This document shows positions 1-10,400 of a stretch of DNA of 64,000 nt, piece by piece. Source of the DNA: Ignelater luminosus (taxonomy: Eukaryota > Arthropoda > Insecta > Coleoptera > Elateridae); contig VTPC01007538.1 of assembly GCA_011009095.1 (NCBI GenBank), positions 1 to 64,000 on the forward strand, in the 5' to 3' direction. The notes below the pieces were generated by a model. It was not told where the DNA came from, made no database searches, and worked only from the letters and a program-made list of their open reading frames with translations. Numbering within the stretch: position 1 is the first letter of the stretch; the number at the start of each line of letters is the position of its first letter. A program made the position numbers and the translations under genes.

Positions 1-1147
1 TAATTTGAAGATTCAAGAAGCAATTATTAGAAAACTAATCAACAGATTTTGAGAAAATTTATATGATTGAGTAGGGCTATTTAAAATTATATAAAGGGGT
101 TGTTGTAGATTACACAGGGGTGGATTTGGGGTATGAGTTTTTTTATCAAAACGGGTCCCCTACAAAATCAAAATTAACCTGTTTGGCAATTTTCTAAAAA
201 TTCATTTTGTGACGACTTTTTGGAAAGTTTTGTTGAATACAATAACGTGGTGCTTGTAATGCTAGTGGGTCAGTTCATTGACAACCACAATAAGTTTTAC
301 TGAGTTTAACGATGCCTATTCCTCCTTAATATTTCAAGTTTTAGTTGTACCATGTTTTTCAGGCAAAACCGACTTTCTGCGTTTGTACGTTTTGATTGTG
401 TGAAAATGACTTTCAGAACAGTTATTAGCTACCTGTAGGCTTTTTTGTCGTATTTCGGCGAGGCCTAAATTCAAGTTTCAGGACGAGCCTTGAAAAGTAT
501 AAATATCGCTTAGGTCGATCGAGTTTTTCAGGCCGTTCGAGATTTTGGACTGGTCGGGTTTCGAGTCGATTTGATTTTTTTGGATCTATAAACAATGTTA
601 CAATATCGAAATGCGGGTATATTAATCATGAGAAAAAGGAAGACAAGGTCTGCATTAAATTGTTGGACTAAGAGAAGTGATTTTGAAAATTATATTGAAA
701 GATTTAAAGATAGAGTCTTTAAAGAAGCCTTCAAATGATGCTCAAAGGATGCTAAGACTTCCTTTGTTTCTATAAGAATGATGGAAGTGAATTTACCGTC
801 TTCAATTAATAACATTTGAATAATACCTATGGTATCGTCTTGTTGCCATAACATTGATTTCGTCTAATCACAAGGCGACTGTACTATTGCCTACTGTTGT
901 CTTCATAACTGCCAGTAGAGAATTAACATTTTTCGCTCTTTGATTTGTCGTTTCTTGATTCTGGCACCAGTATGCATTGTACAGTCTACGCATTATTAAA
1001 AGAGAGTCGAGCTGCAGCATATCTGGTAGTTAGATTCCAAGGTTGACTGTTACAAGATAAGTCAATACATCTATGAAATTAGGGCAATGGTTGATGTTTG
1101 TAGATTTAGTGTTTTTCCAAAAAATATGAAAAATAGACTATACGTAC
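1..1147. other. Intergenic, no gene recognised
   Basis: No open reading frame with protein-like composition and no known repeat was recognised here. Positions about 370-570 are visibly less AT-rich than their surroundings, but carry no signal I can name. Confidence 0.5.
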
Positions 1148-1356
1148 TGTTATGATATGGAGATCTCTTTTTCTCAGGGTCCTTATTTTTCATCGTGTGG
1201 TTCTTAATTTTTTTTATTAAAACGCTATTTTTTCTAGACAATATTAATTTTTTTATTTTTACTTTCCTTACATTTATCAAACAAAAAACAAAATTTTTTT
1301 TTATACTCTCTTTTTTTATCATTTTCAAATATCACTACATTTTTAATATCATCACA
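1148..1356 (-). repeat. 3' LTR of the retroelement
   Basis: Direct copy of 3547-3752, differing by a handful of substitutions and two short T-run or CTAG indels. Its inner edge abuts the polypurine tract, which fixes the LTR boundary at 1356. Confidence 0.8.
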
Positions 1357-1366
1357 TTTTCCCTCC
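1357..1366 (-). other. Polypurine tract
   Basis: On the minus strand the sequence GGAGGGAAAA sits directly before the TG start of the 3' LTR. This is the expected position and composition of a plus-strand DNA primer. Confidence 0.65.
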
Positions 1367-1624
1367 ATATTAATATAAATTTTAAGCGTTTTATACTATA
1401 GCTTAAATTTTGATTAATATTAACTAAAATATACTCAGTTGTGAATTCCATTACAATTTGATCTTTGTTTCTTTTATTTGTCTTATGTAATATAATAGAT
1501 ATTGTTTTGTTTCATGATATACATAATCATTTTTTTTTAAATGATGTTTTATTTTATGTTTTTATTCTAACCTTAATTATTTGAATTGACGGTCTTGCAC
1601 TTTGATATTTGTCGAACGTCATTT

Positions 1625-1711
1625 TGACATTAGGCAACTGTCATTCATTCATTTTTTTTCTGACATTAGTTAATTGTCATTTTTGACATTTGTTAATTGT
1701 CACTTTGACAT
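1625..1711. repeat. Three-and-a-half copies of a small TGACA...TGTCA palindrome
   Basis: Imperfect palindromes of about 19 bp start with TGACATT and end with TGTCA at 1625-1643, 1661-1679 and 1684-1702. A fourth half copy is at 1705-1711. They lie in the 3' non-coding part of the LTR element. Confidence 0.6.
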
Positions 1712-2328
1712 TACATTATTTCAACAGAATAACAATTTAAAATTTTATAAGTTTAGTTAGCATTATTAACATTTTATACAGGATTTTTTTTATTGTTTTT
1801 TTTAACTCAATATTCGATATTTTCATTTTATTTCACATTTCCTTCCTATTTCTCCCTTATTTTCCTCTATTTTCCAACTAGCTTTCATTCATGCTGCATT
1901 CATACAAATCATTTTCTACAACTTCTTAAGAAATTGCAAAAATTATTTTCTCTAGTAGTAACGTTTTCGTCATATAACTTAACTCCCTGCCTCATTTATC
2001 TACTTCAATATCATATTTTATCTTTACTTATTCATATTAAGGATCATATTTTGACCTTTTCTTTTAATATTATCAATCATATCATTAATTATTTATTATT
2101 ATTATCATTATTATTCTACTAACTTCATATTCAAATCTTCATAATTATCATCATTTTAATAATACTTCATTAATAATTATTTAACTCATTATGATTATCT
2201 TTAACACATTCATTCAAGCATCATTCATACCTTCTTGTCAAACCTAATATAAAATATTACTTATTCTTCTTTGGTTATTTTTGTCAACATTGGCTTCTAA
2301 TTTTTACTTTAACATTCTCTTGTAGCAT

Positions 2329-3480
2329 TTATTCTAGTTCTTTGATTTTCTTTCTTTTTCTGTATTTGTAATTTCTTTGTTTCTCTCTGACTCCTGATAG
2401 TAAATTCCTTAAATGTTTTTTCATTATCATTTTATATTTTTCCATCCTTATTTTGGATTTACTATCTTTCTTAAATATTTTATACCTCGATTCCTTATTT
2501 TTCTTTCTAGTCTTATTTTTAGATTTTCTTTTGACTTTGATCCCCTCCAACCTTTTATTTTCCATTGTCATCTTCATTTTGTTTCTTCTTTCCGTTTTTC
2601 TTACTTTTCTTAGTTTATTCTGCCAGTTAATAGTACATTTCAATTTTCCTTCATTATTATTATTATTTTGATAAAATTGTTCTTTTTGGTAATTAGTCTT
2701 TATCTTATTTTTCAGATTTTCATCTCTGATTGGTGAACTGTTAATTCTTTCTTTTGGATTTATTCGTTTGTGGTTTACTGAGAATTTTGCCATATTTTGA
2801 ATCCCGCTATCTAATATACAATAATGACTTGGTCCATGATTACCTGCTGTTGATTTCTCTTCAACATCTTTGTTTATTTTTTCTAATTCTATTTTCACAT
2901 TCTGCTGGTAGTTTCCTTGTGCTTTTTCTCGCTCCTTAATTTTCTCATTTATATCTGCATCCCTTATTTGTAACAAGTTGATAATTTCTTCTTGGTGTCT
3001 TTCTATTTTCCTACGCATTTCATTCTGACATTCATCTATCTTATTATTTACCTCTTCTTGTATTTCACCTCTCATGTTTTTAACAATATTATCCCATCTA
3101 TTCTCATGATCTTCAAATTTTCTTTTAATTTCTTCAAATCTTTTCTCTTGATTATGATTGATTTCTTCAAATCTTTTAGTATTATCTTGTTTAATCTTTT
3201 CTAATCTTTTAGTTTGGTCTTCAAATCTTTTAGTTTGGTCTTCAAATCTTTTATCTTGGTCTTGTTTCATTTCTATTAATATTTTAAGTAAATCTGGTTG
3301 TTGTTGTCTTATTTCTTTTTGCTCTTTATCTCCCTTTTCAACAGCTCCCATGGTCTCCTCCATACTTGTACTTTCTTCTTCCATCTGTTCAATTTCAATA
3401 TTTCCTTTCTCTCTTTTGTCCCTTTTTCTACTATCTACCGATTTACCTCGCTTTGACATCTTTCCACTACCAACAGACAA
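2329..3480 (-). CDS. Gag-like coiled-coil protein of the LTR element (383 aa)
   Basis: A single uninterrupted 383-codon frame starts 41 bp after the primer-binding site, the position of gag in LTR retrotransposons. The N-terminus is basic (KRGKSVDSRKRDKREK). Residues about 62-208 are a charged, heptad-like coiled coil with tandem KRFEDQT units at residues 77-91 and related KRFEE units after them. The C-terminal third is extremely Lys/Asn/Arg-rich, with an asparagine run (about residues 268-272). It has no CCHC zinc knuckle and no pol motif. Similar N-terminal coiled coils occur in Gag proteins of insect Ty3/gypsy-type elements, so gag is the best reading. The C-terminal part may be the product of a deletion joining gag to non-coding sequence. 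Gag identity is inferred from position and coiled coil, not from a diagnostic motif. Confidence 0.6.
   Translation of the reverse strand: MSVGSGKMSKRGKSVDSRKRDKREKGNIEIEQMEEESTSMEETMGAVEKGDKEQKEIRQQQPDLLKILIEMKQDQDKRFEDQTKRFEDQTKRLEKIKQDNTKRFEEINHNQEKRFEEIKRKFEDHENRWDNIVKNMRGEIQEEVNNKIDECQNEMRRKIERHQEEIINLLQIRDADINEKIKEREKAQGNYQQNVKIELEKINKDVEEKSTAGNHGPSHYCILDSGIQNMAKFSVNHKRINPKERINSSPIRDENLKNKIKTNYQKEQFYQNNNNNEGKLKCTINWQNKLRKVRKTERRNKMKMTMENKRLEGIKVKRKSKNKTRKKNKESRYKIFKKDSKSKIRMEKYKMIMKKHLRNLLSGVREKQRNYKYRKRKKIKELE
3202..3263 (-). repeat. 21-bp tandem repeat inside the gag-like ORF
   Basis: About three units encode F-E-D-Q-T-K-R repeats; the last unit is diverged. The unit length is a multiple of three, so the reading frame is preserved. 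Confidence 0.7.
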
Positions 3481-3521
3481 CTAACAAAATGATAATTATG
3501 TCTTTTATTTAACTTGCCCTA

Positions 3522-3537
3522 CCACATTGGGACGCCA
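3522..3537 (-). other. Primer-binding site, tRNA-Lys-like
   Basis: On the minus strand TGGCGTCCCAATGTGG lies nine bases after the 5' LTR. It matches the form TGGCGCCCAACGTGG, complementary to insect tRNA-Lys 3' ends, with one extra base and one C-to-T change. Confidence 0.6.
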
Positions 3538-3546
3538 ATTTTTTTA

Positions 3547-3752
3547 TGTTGTGATATGGAGAGCTCTTTTTCTCAGGGTCCTTATTTTTCTTTGTGTGGT
3601 TCTTAATTTTTTTATTAAAACGCTATTTTCTTGACAATATTAATTTTTTTATTTTTACTGTCCTTACATTTATCAAACAAAAAACAAAGTTTTTTTTTAT
3701 ACTCTCTTTTTTTATCATTTTCAAATATCACTACATTTTTAATATCATCACA
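3547..3752 (-). repeat. 5' LTR of the retroelement
   Basis: Near-identical direct copy of 1148-1356. On the minus strand it is followed by the primer-binding site and the gag-like frame, which sets the element's orientation. Confidence 0.8.
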
Positions 3753-6700
3753 ATATACATATTCGGGGAAAGGTCCTGGTCTAGAGATTCTTTTCTTTTT
3801 CACTGTATTCAATGCAGTATGTGTGTAGCATTTTCTATTAGTGATCTACGCCGTTAATTATTGTCTGCCCTACTTACATCTTGCTGATAAATCGGTGACA
3901 GTTATTTTGTTTTCAACTCACAGACATTGTATCGTTCTTTAAAATGATATGTTCCGATTAAGGTGTGAAAGTTAGTCACGCCTCTAATAGAGCACGCTAT
4001 TTTTATAACCATCCAATAGCTTTCCGCTTCTGGAAAGTTTCTCTGTATCTATTTTGCATTTTTCTCAAACTGGAAAATATATTACAGTTAGACTGTAAAA
4101 AAAAACTGAAAAAAAGAATTTACAATCAAATAAAATTATCATGTTAGTTCAGTTCAGTCCCTGCTAGAGATTGTATATCTGTTAATCTTTATATTGTTTT
4201 CTCAATCAATTGTAGCATTTTTACTTTGTAGTACATCCTTTAGTTTAAAATTAACACGTACAACCTATGTACTTCGTTGCAATCTGTCGTAGACATCCTC
4301 GCAATGACTTTTATGTGTAATTTCAACATTCAATAAACAGACAAACCCACATTTCCTTTTTCTATATTAGAAAACTTTTATTGCATTTTAGAAAAGATTT
4401 CAACTTGGTGTGAACCTATGATTGATTGATGGTTGGCGGTGATTTTCGTTCACGGTAAATAACCACACCTAATAAATTCATGACGTCACGCTTTTCACTC
4501 GTCTGCGGTCTCATCATTCAAGAATCAGCCACGCTTCACTTCATTTAAAGTTCCACATAATATGTCTTTTACTTAACCTCAAAAAAAAAACAATGAATAC
4601 ATTCATTGCCATTTTGCCTTGCCCGGTAACATCCCTTTAAAATTTGTATCTAGCTGAAATAATATTTTAAGATTCTAATAATAAAATAATGATAATAATG
4701 CACTTGTCGAAAGTGAATGCCTACCTACTTGACCGTGACTTAAGCTAATGATGGTGATGCCATTGTCCCTGCCTTTTAGAATACAAATGCCGCTTATAGA
4801 ACAATATAATAGGCCTTTGTACACCTATGACAAGCTTTTATAACATATCTACACTGCATTTCACAAGTATTCAGTTGATGGAAAAAAGAAAAATAAATTT
4901 AAAAAATAAATTCCAACATCCATTAGATCTTGTAAGTTTTAAACTATACTAAAGTTAATCACTGTAAGTCGTTAATGACCAATAAGTTAAAAAATTCAAA
5001 AAATCCGATCCGGTAATTTTGTGAAACCTATTTTTGGGCGGACCCGGGCCACTGGTTAATTACACGGGGGACTTGGAAAAAAAAACGAACTTCAGGCTTT
5101 TCTGGCTGACAGATGATGTCCTCCGGCGGTTATTAGAATATAAATTACTAATTTTACAAAAAAGTAGGAGCTATTTTTGCAAAGCTTTTAACAAATATCA
5201 TATTAATCTTTTTCAAATGAACATAAAAGAATTTCGAAAACAATATTTTAATTTAGAGAACATTAAAAAACCGTTAGTCCAGTAAAAATAATAATGAAAT
5301 ATAAGTAGTGTTTGCATGATTAATTTAGTAATTGCTTGACGGTATTGTGTTGTAACTTATGTACATGTGAGATTGTATGTTATGTATTACCTTCTGTCAT
5401 TTTAATATCTTATGTTGAAGTTTATTAAAATTAATAATACAGTTGCAGCAAATATAACCTAATTCTAGATTCTATCGTTACTTCTTATTCTTTTAATTCA
5501 ATTTTTAAAAGTTTTAAAGTTTTCAAGACGCAAAAATAATAAAAAAGAAATCAGAGCTAGCTCTCAATTTATTACAACTGTCCATTTGCGTAATTTGCCT
5601 GCCAAAACCGATTTGCAATTTTTACTTTAATTACAATGGTTAATCTATGGTTTGAGGGTCTTTGAGTGCAACTTTTAAAAGCCGTTTTAATTTTAGTTAT
5701 AGAAACATATTTCAATGTAGCATTTAATATCATTTGAGCGTAAGAAAAGGTAATCGGAGTAGGCTTTGATTATCTAGTTAATCAGACCAAAGTTATTAGG
5801 GGCCCAAGAGTCACAAACACTACATATGATTATTTAGGTATATGAGGCATTTGTGTTCACGTTAAAGTTGTACCTTGTTTCACAAAGTTTTGTTTTTAAT
5901 TATCTTCTATAGATACAGTCCAATCCATGGCTTATCTACATACTTCATTTTCAAATGAAACACTTTACGCTACTGAACAGTTTACATATGTTAATGATTA
6001 CATTGATTCTAAATCAACACAAATCGGAATCAACTGGTGAAATATACTTATACGTAATTTCAAATTAAGAGGTGTTCCAGCTTCCTGCGTACATTGTAAA
6101 ATGGGTTCACATAAGTGGAAAAACAGAAAACACAAACTATCCAAAAAACCAACAACGGGTAAGAGAAACAATTGTTCAGTGTCAAAAATGACCTCTTTGT
6201 CAACATATAGCAATATTGAATTTATTGAACCAAATATCCAATTTGTCTTACTCCCTTAATTAATGTACAACAGCGATCTTATAGGGATGAAATTTCATTT
6301 TGTGCAATACTTTTTGGTCTTGTTGAGTATTTTCAAAATTTCGCAACAACAGCCAAGATACAGAAAATGTTTCCATTTGTCTTTAAGTGGTGAGCAAGAC
6401 TAACGTTATTGAGCTACAGAATTCCTTGTGAATCCATGAAAGACCCTTACTCTTTCCGAAGATTACTATCTGATATAAAGTTTCTTTCTTCAGAATTATC
6501 GGGCCATATCTTTGCGAAAAAAAGCAGTGCAATACTTAATAACACTAAGATCACAGAAATACACAGTAATGCTTGAAATCTTTTTGCTACCTCAAGTGAA
6601 AGATGGACATCTACACAGCTTTTGATTTCAGCAAAATAGAGTAATAGGACATACAGCCAGAGCTTGTAATAACGCTCTTGAGACAAATTATTCAGCAATG

Positions 6701-7570
6701 CTTGGCTTTATGCAATGGTAATTTTAATTAGCATTATATTCCCGACCCAGACTTTTTCCTCTGGGGATGCCTAAAAAGCGGGGTGATACTTATATAAACT
6801 ACAAACTCTAAAGAAACTTAAAAAAAGAAGTTTTAATAAAACCTGAATCACTCGACCAGTACTTTCCAGACTTACGCTCTCCTTCTAAATCTGGATAAAT
6901 GTACACCCTATCTTTAATTAATTATCACTTATCAGGTGAACAGTGCCACAAAAAATATCATATTTGTTCTAATTCTTAGAAGGCCGCAACTCTTCTTACT
7001 CGTTTCATCGATGAAAATCATAAACCAGCACATGACGCTAATTTTTGTAAAATAAAAAAAATAAAAATAAGAGTCGACAATTTACAACCTTCTGACTGTT
7101 TAAGATTATTATCCGCAGATAACTAAATCATTTCATTGGTAGGTCTTTTTGTAAGAAGATCGAGAAAAAATAGAAAATGGCTTGGGAAGCTTCGCCAGAA
7201 ATGAGCAAAAAAAGAACAACTAAGCTACAGTACAGTGTAGACAAAAAATACAAAGCATCTTTGTAACTAAGATGAGGTTGACAAGAAAGCCTGCAGGGTG
7301 GAGGTAAAATCGTAGAAAGTAGCGAACCAATAAAATACTTATAGGGTTGGTGATTAAAAAAAGATTGTTACTCATAAAGCATTATAGAGAGCTAAGGAAG
7401 AATGCTCAACAGAGCAAATAGGGCAACCATAGTATGTGAAAAAAACCGAGTTGCAGAAGCTTATAGAACAACCGTAACAGAAATACTAACAGTGGTGACA
7501 GATATCAGAGATCAGAGGTTGTCTAAAAGTTTATGAGTGTAGATTCTTATTTGAGGTGTTAATTGGGCTA
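3753..7570. other. Intergenic, no gene recognised
   Basis: No protein-like frame was recognised. A short less AT-rich block at about 4430-4530 contains a perfect TGACGTCA palindrome (4481-4488) and an AACCACA Runt-type site (4461-4467). Another at about 5030-5115 has GC-rich sequence around GGTTAATTAC. Both could be regulatory, but the evidence is composition and short motifs only. Confidence 0.4.
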
Positions 7571-7574
7571 TTGC

Positions 7575-7660
7575 CACACTCAGTTGCGATATTTTGTCGC
7601 GACGTTTCGGAAGTTGACTCTGCTTTCGTCTTCAGGCGTTCGACCTGAGAAGGGCGGTTT
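7575..7660 (-). other. Penelope-like terminal signature with hammerhead-like core
   Basis: On the minus strand CTGAAGA (fits the CUGANGA core) is followed about 20 bases later by CGAAACGTC. This CTGAAGA...CGAAACGT arrangement is common in insect repeats and is known from hammerhead motifs of Penelope-like elements. A 7-bp stem with one mismatch follows (GTCGCGA with TCGCAAC). Stem II is weak and stem I was not found, so this is at best a degenerate remnant. No reverse transcriptase is seen nearby. Confidence 0.3.
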
Positions 7661-9649
7661 GATTAATTATTTCTGAGCTCATGGCGTGTGTGAATGTGTC
7701 GCCAACAGGCACTGTATTCTCTGTTTGTTCATGACAATTTGTTTCACTATTATCGCAGCCATGCTAACTTCCAATAGTTGGTGTTTTTTCTATAAAATAT
7801 TTAATGTTCTACAATATTTCTTTGGTTTCCTGGCAATCACGCCCCTCCAAAAATAGTTCGCCCAACACTTTGAAAATTGCTGCTATAGACAATTTCTAAA
7901 GTCACTCATGTTTTCAAATATTTGTTAAGAATATCACATTCTTTAGTAATGGTGGAAAACATAGAAAAATAGTGGAAAAGCCATCTCATGCACACGTCAA
8001 AGAGACGGCTAAGGTGTATTGCTCCGTTCTGAAGTACAAATGGAACCACGACAAAGGCAGATCTGGACGCATCTGATCCTAAATCTTTTCATTTGATGTT
8101 TTGGTAATATAATGGAAGGTCATCATCATCAAGGCATCACTGGGTGGCTTGAAAATGGAGTATAAAATGTGATCTAGAAAGAAAAATTGCATTGAATGTT
8201 TTGTTGATGAATCCGCCATAAAACCGAGATTGAACCAGGTTCTAAAAGTAACAAATTATGTCGGTCTCTAAATGAGACTATTTTTAAAAATATAGAAAAG
8301 AAACAATCATCCAGCTGTTTAGTTGTATGATTTTCTAATCTCTTTGTTTTTCGGTTCACTAATGATTGTAATAGCAATAGATACTGCTTTACTTGTTTAT
8401 TGAGCAAGAAAAAGCTCTCACGCTATATCTGTGTTTTTGCCACTGTAAGATGATAGAAAGCAGATCTTACCATTCGAGAAATGTATCAAACTGAGAATGC
8501 AGATATTGAGTCAAGATTTTCTCAACGACTGAACTCCAAAAGACATTCATAGAGGATGATAAAGCTCTGATGCTAGAAGTCTTCGTACCAAATAGGAATA
8601 AGGATATGTAAAGATTGGCAGGGGAATTTGGTCATTCTTGAATAACCAACCATACAGCTGCAGTTTGATCAACTTGATTTCATATAAAGACTCTCACCAG
8701 CGGCTTTGTACAAACTCAATCATCTACTGATAATAGTCTTTAGACTGAACCATGCCCATTTTGAAATAATATTAAAAATTCAGAATTTGTTTTAGTTGAT
8801 CTTCATTCTGAATAGCTACAGCACATTAGAGTTCTGTCCACAGCCTATACAGTGTGTGTATGTAAATAAATAACATCGATACATTCTATTTTTTGTTCTT
8901 ATTTTCTATTAACATCGGTGCATACACCCCTCTTTTGACTAATACTAAACACGATTTTACCATTGTTCAGACAGACAGACTTTCATAAAAAAATTATTAA
9001 ATGTAACTTAACAAAATCTATTGCAAATTGGCGGTTTAATAAAAATAAAGTTTTTAAAACACAACGCTCGTGTTGTGTAACTCGCTCAGTTTTATGTTTT
9101 TGGCACACTGGGAAAGATTTGTACGTAGATATAACCAAAAGAAAATATATTCTCAATCAAAGGTTTATCAATATTCATCTATTGAACATGTTTGTTAGTA
9201 CTATGAGATTCTGATCATTAAATAATGTATCAGTGTTTAATGTTATGCTACACGTTGTTAATACAAAGAAAAAATCCAAAGCGATATTAAGCAAAAAGTT
9301 CATTACATTAATAAAACGATTTTTACTGTAATAAGCACAATTCACAAATGCAATGAATGTGTTAATTATTATTATTAAATTAATAACCACTTTTATTAAT
9401 GTTATTAACTGATTAATTACATAAATGTAAGGCTTTACATTTACATAATGAATTTGTTCAGTTCGTTTATGCACAACTGTACTCTGACGTTATAAATTTA
9501 TTAATTATATTAATGTACGACTTTACATTTGATAATAAATTAGTTCTTTACATTTACTTAAAAAGCAATAAAATTAATAGCGTATATGATCTCCCATCGT
9601 CCTTGACACTTCAGTATAACATCTTCGCATGCTTCAAATTAAATTTTTA
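7661..9649. other. Intergenic, no gene recognised
   Basis: AT-rich DNA without a recognisable frame. A patch around 7960-8250 reads weakly like a decayed transposase in the plus direction, but no catalytic motif could be confirmed. Confidence 0.4.
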
Positions 9650-10400
9650 ATTACCTCTTAGGAAATTTGTTGCCACTGTTGTAGTAAAACTTCTAACAGT
9701 TCATTCAATTTTTTTCAAGATAATCCGAAAGGTGCCCGACTGGATTGATATCAGGGCTGTTAGCTGGCTATTCCATTACTTCACTATTATCATGATGGAA
9801 AATACAATCCACACATGTTTCTTCAATTAATGGGGCCACGTTGACGAAGGATATTATTTAGATAGCCTTCCGCAATCAAAAAACCGTTTATCACTATCAA
9901 GTTTATGCAAACGTTTAAGGTTATGCCCGCTTGTACCATAACCAATCTACCACCAGAATGTAATGTTTCTTAAACAACTTTGTCCAAATATCTTTCACCA
10001 TGTTTCTCCACACCCTCACACGGCTAGCACAGTGACTCAGATGCATTAAAAAACATGACTCTGTTCCAGTTAGCAAATTCTAATCTACCTGTTGACCAGA
10101 CACTCGTATCAGTAGCATCAACCAGACGCAGATAGATGTTACGAGCAGTGTTTGTTCAATAGCGCAAGGCCCAAAGACGCATAAGTCGGCCTATTCGTGG
10201 GTAGGTTTTGCGTTGACATTAAGAATATTACCTTCTTCATAAAGTTTCTACTTCCAAATATATGATCCAAACCATTCAAATAACGAATTGACTAACATTT
10301 AAAATATGGACAATGTTTCGCTGTAAAAGCCTTCTTCAAGCAAAGTAACCTCTCTGGCTACTTCAGCTCCGTTGATTTAACTCTTTGCAACTACTTCTTT
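9650..10400 (-). pseudogene. Tc1-like transposase, heavily decayed
   Basis: Reading the minus strand and allowing many frame changes and stops, pieces appear in the correct Tc1 order. About 10400-10230 gives an N-terminal helix-turn-helix-like stretch (EVAREVTLLEEGF). About 10215-10080 gives a segment like the second DNA-binding helix, including LRLVDATDTSVWSTGR. About 10090-9930 gives the block around RLEFANWNRVMFF and SRVRVWRNM, ending in GGRLVMVQAGI. About 9775-9730 gives VMEWPANSPDINPV after reading past one stop, the Tc1 motif containing the third catalytic residue region. About 9690 ends in a WQQ-like tail. The order and wording are typical of Tc1 transposases (DDE integrase fold). I did not find convincing terminal repeats. 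It is clearly inactive. Confidence 0.75.

Larger units (their letters stand above)
1148..3752 (-). mobile_element. Non-autonomous LTR retrotransposon (gag-like ORF only, no pol)
   Basis: Two direct repeats of about 206-209 bp, roughly 96 percent identical by eye, bound a 2.2-kb interior. Read on the minus strand each repeat begins TGTGATGATATT and ends CA, the normal LTR termini. Just inside the 5' LTR (right end) is a primer-binding-site-like sequence resembling the complement of an insect tRNA-Lys 3' end. Immediately before the 3' LTR (left end) is a purine tract. The interior holds one long ORF with a coiled coil, then about 960 bp of AT-rich non-coding DNA. No protease, reverse transcriptase, RNase H or integrase motif is visible, so mobility would depend on enzymes from a relative. 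The flanks (CGTAC left, ATATA right) do not form a target-site duplication. That could mean decay or recombination between copies. Confidence 0.8.

Noticed and set aside
1793..2122. 109-codon plus-strand frame in the LTR element
   Set aside because: Phe/Leu/Ser-rich translation of a pyrimidine-rich strand, antisense to the element; no protein-like features.
3158..3484. 108-codon plus-strand frame opposite the gag-like ORF
   Set aside because: It is antisense to the longer minus-strand frame, which has the right position relative to the LTR and primer-binding site.
1143..3757. Target-site duplication for the LTR element
   Set aside because: The flanking five bases differ (CGTAC and ATATA). 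A TATAC string occurs near both ends but not at the LTR edges.
5034..5285. 83-codon frame beginning MGGPGPLVNY
   Set aside because: Only the first 30 codons lie in GC-richer DNA; the rest is a Lys/Asn/Phe-rich AT translation with no family match.
5998..6213. Possible zinc-knuckle-like CVHCKMGSHKW on the plus strand
   Set aside because: Spacing does not fit C-x2-C-x4-H-x4-C and no further retroelement motif surrounds it.
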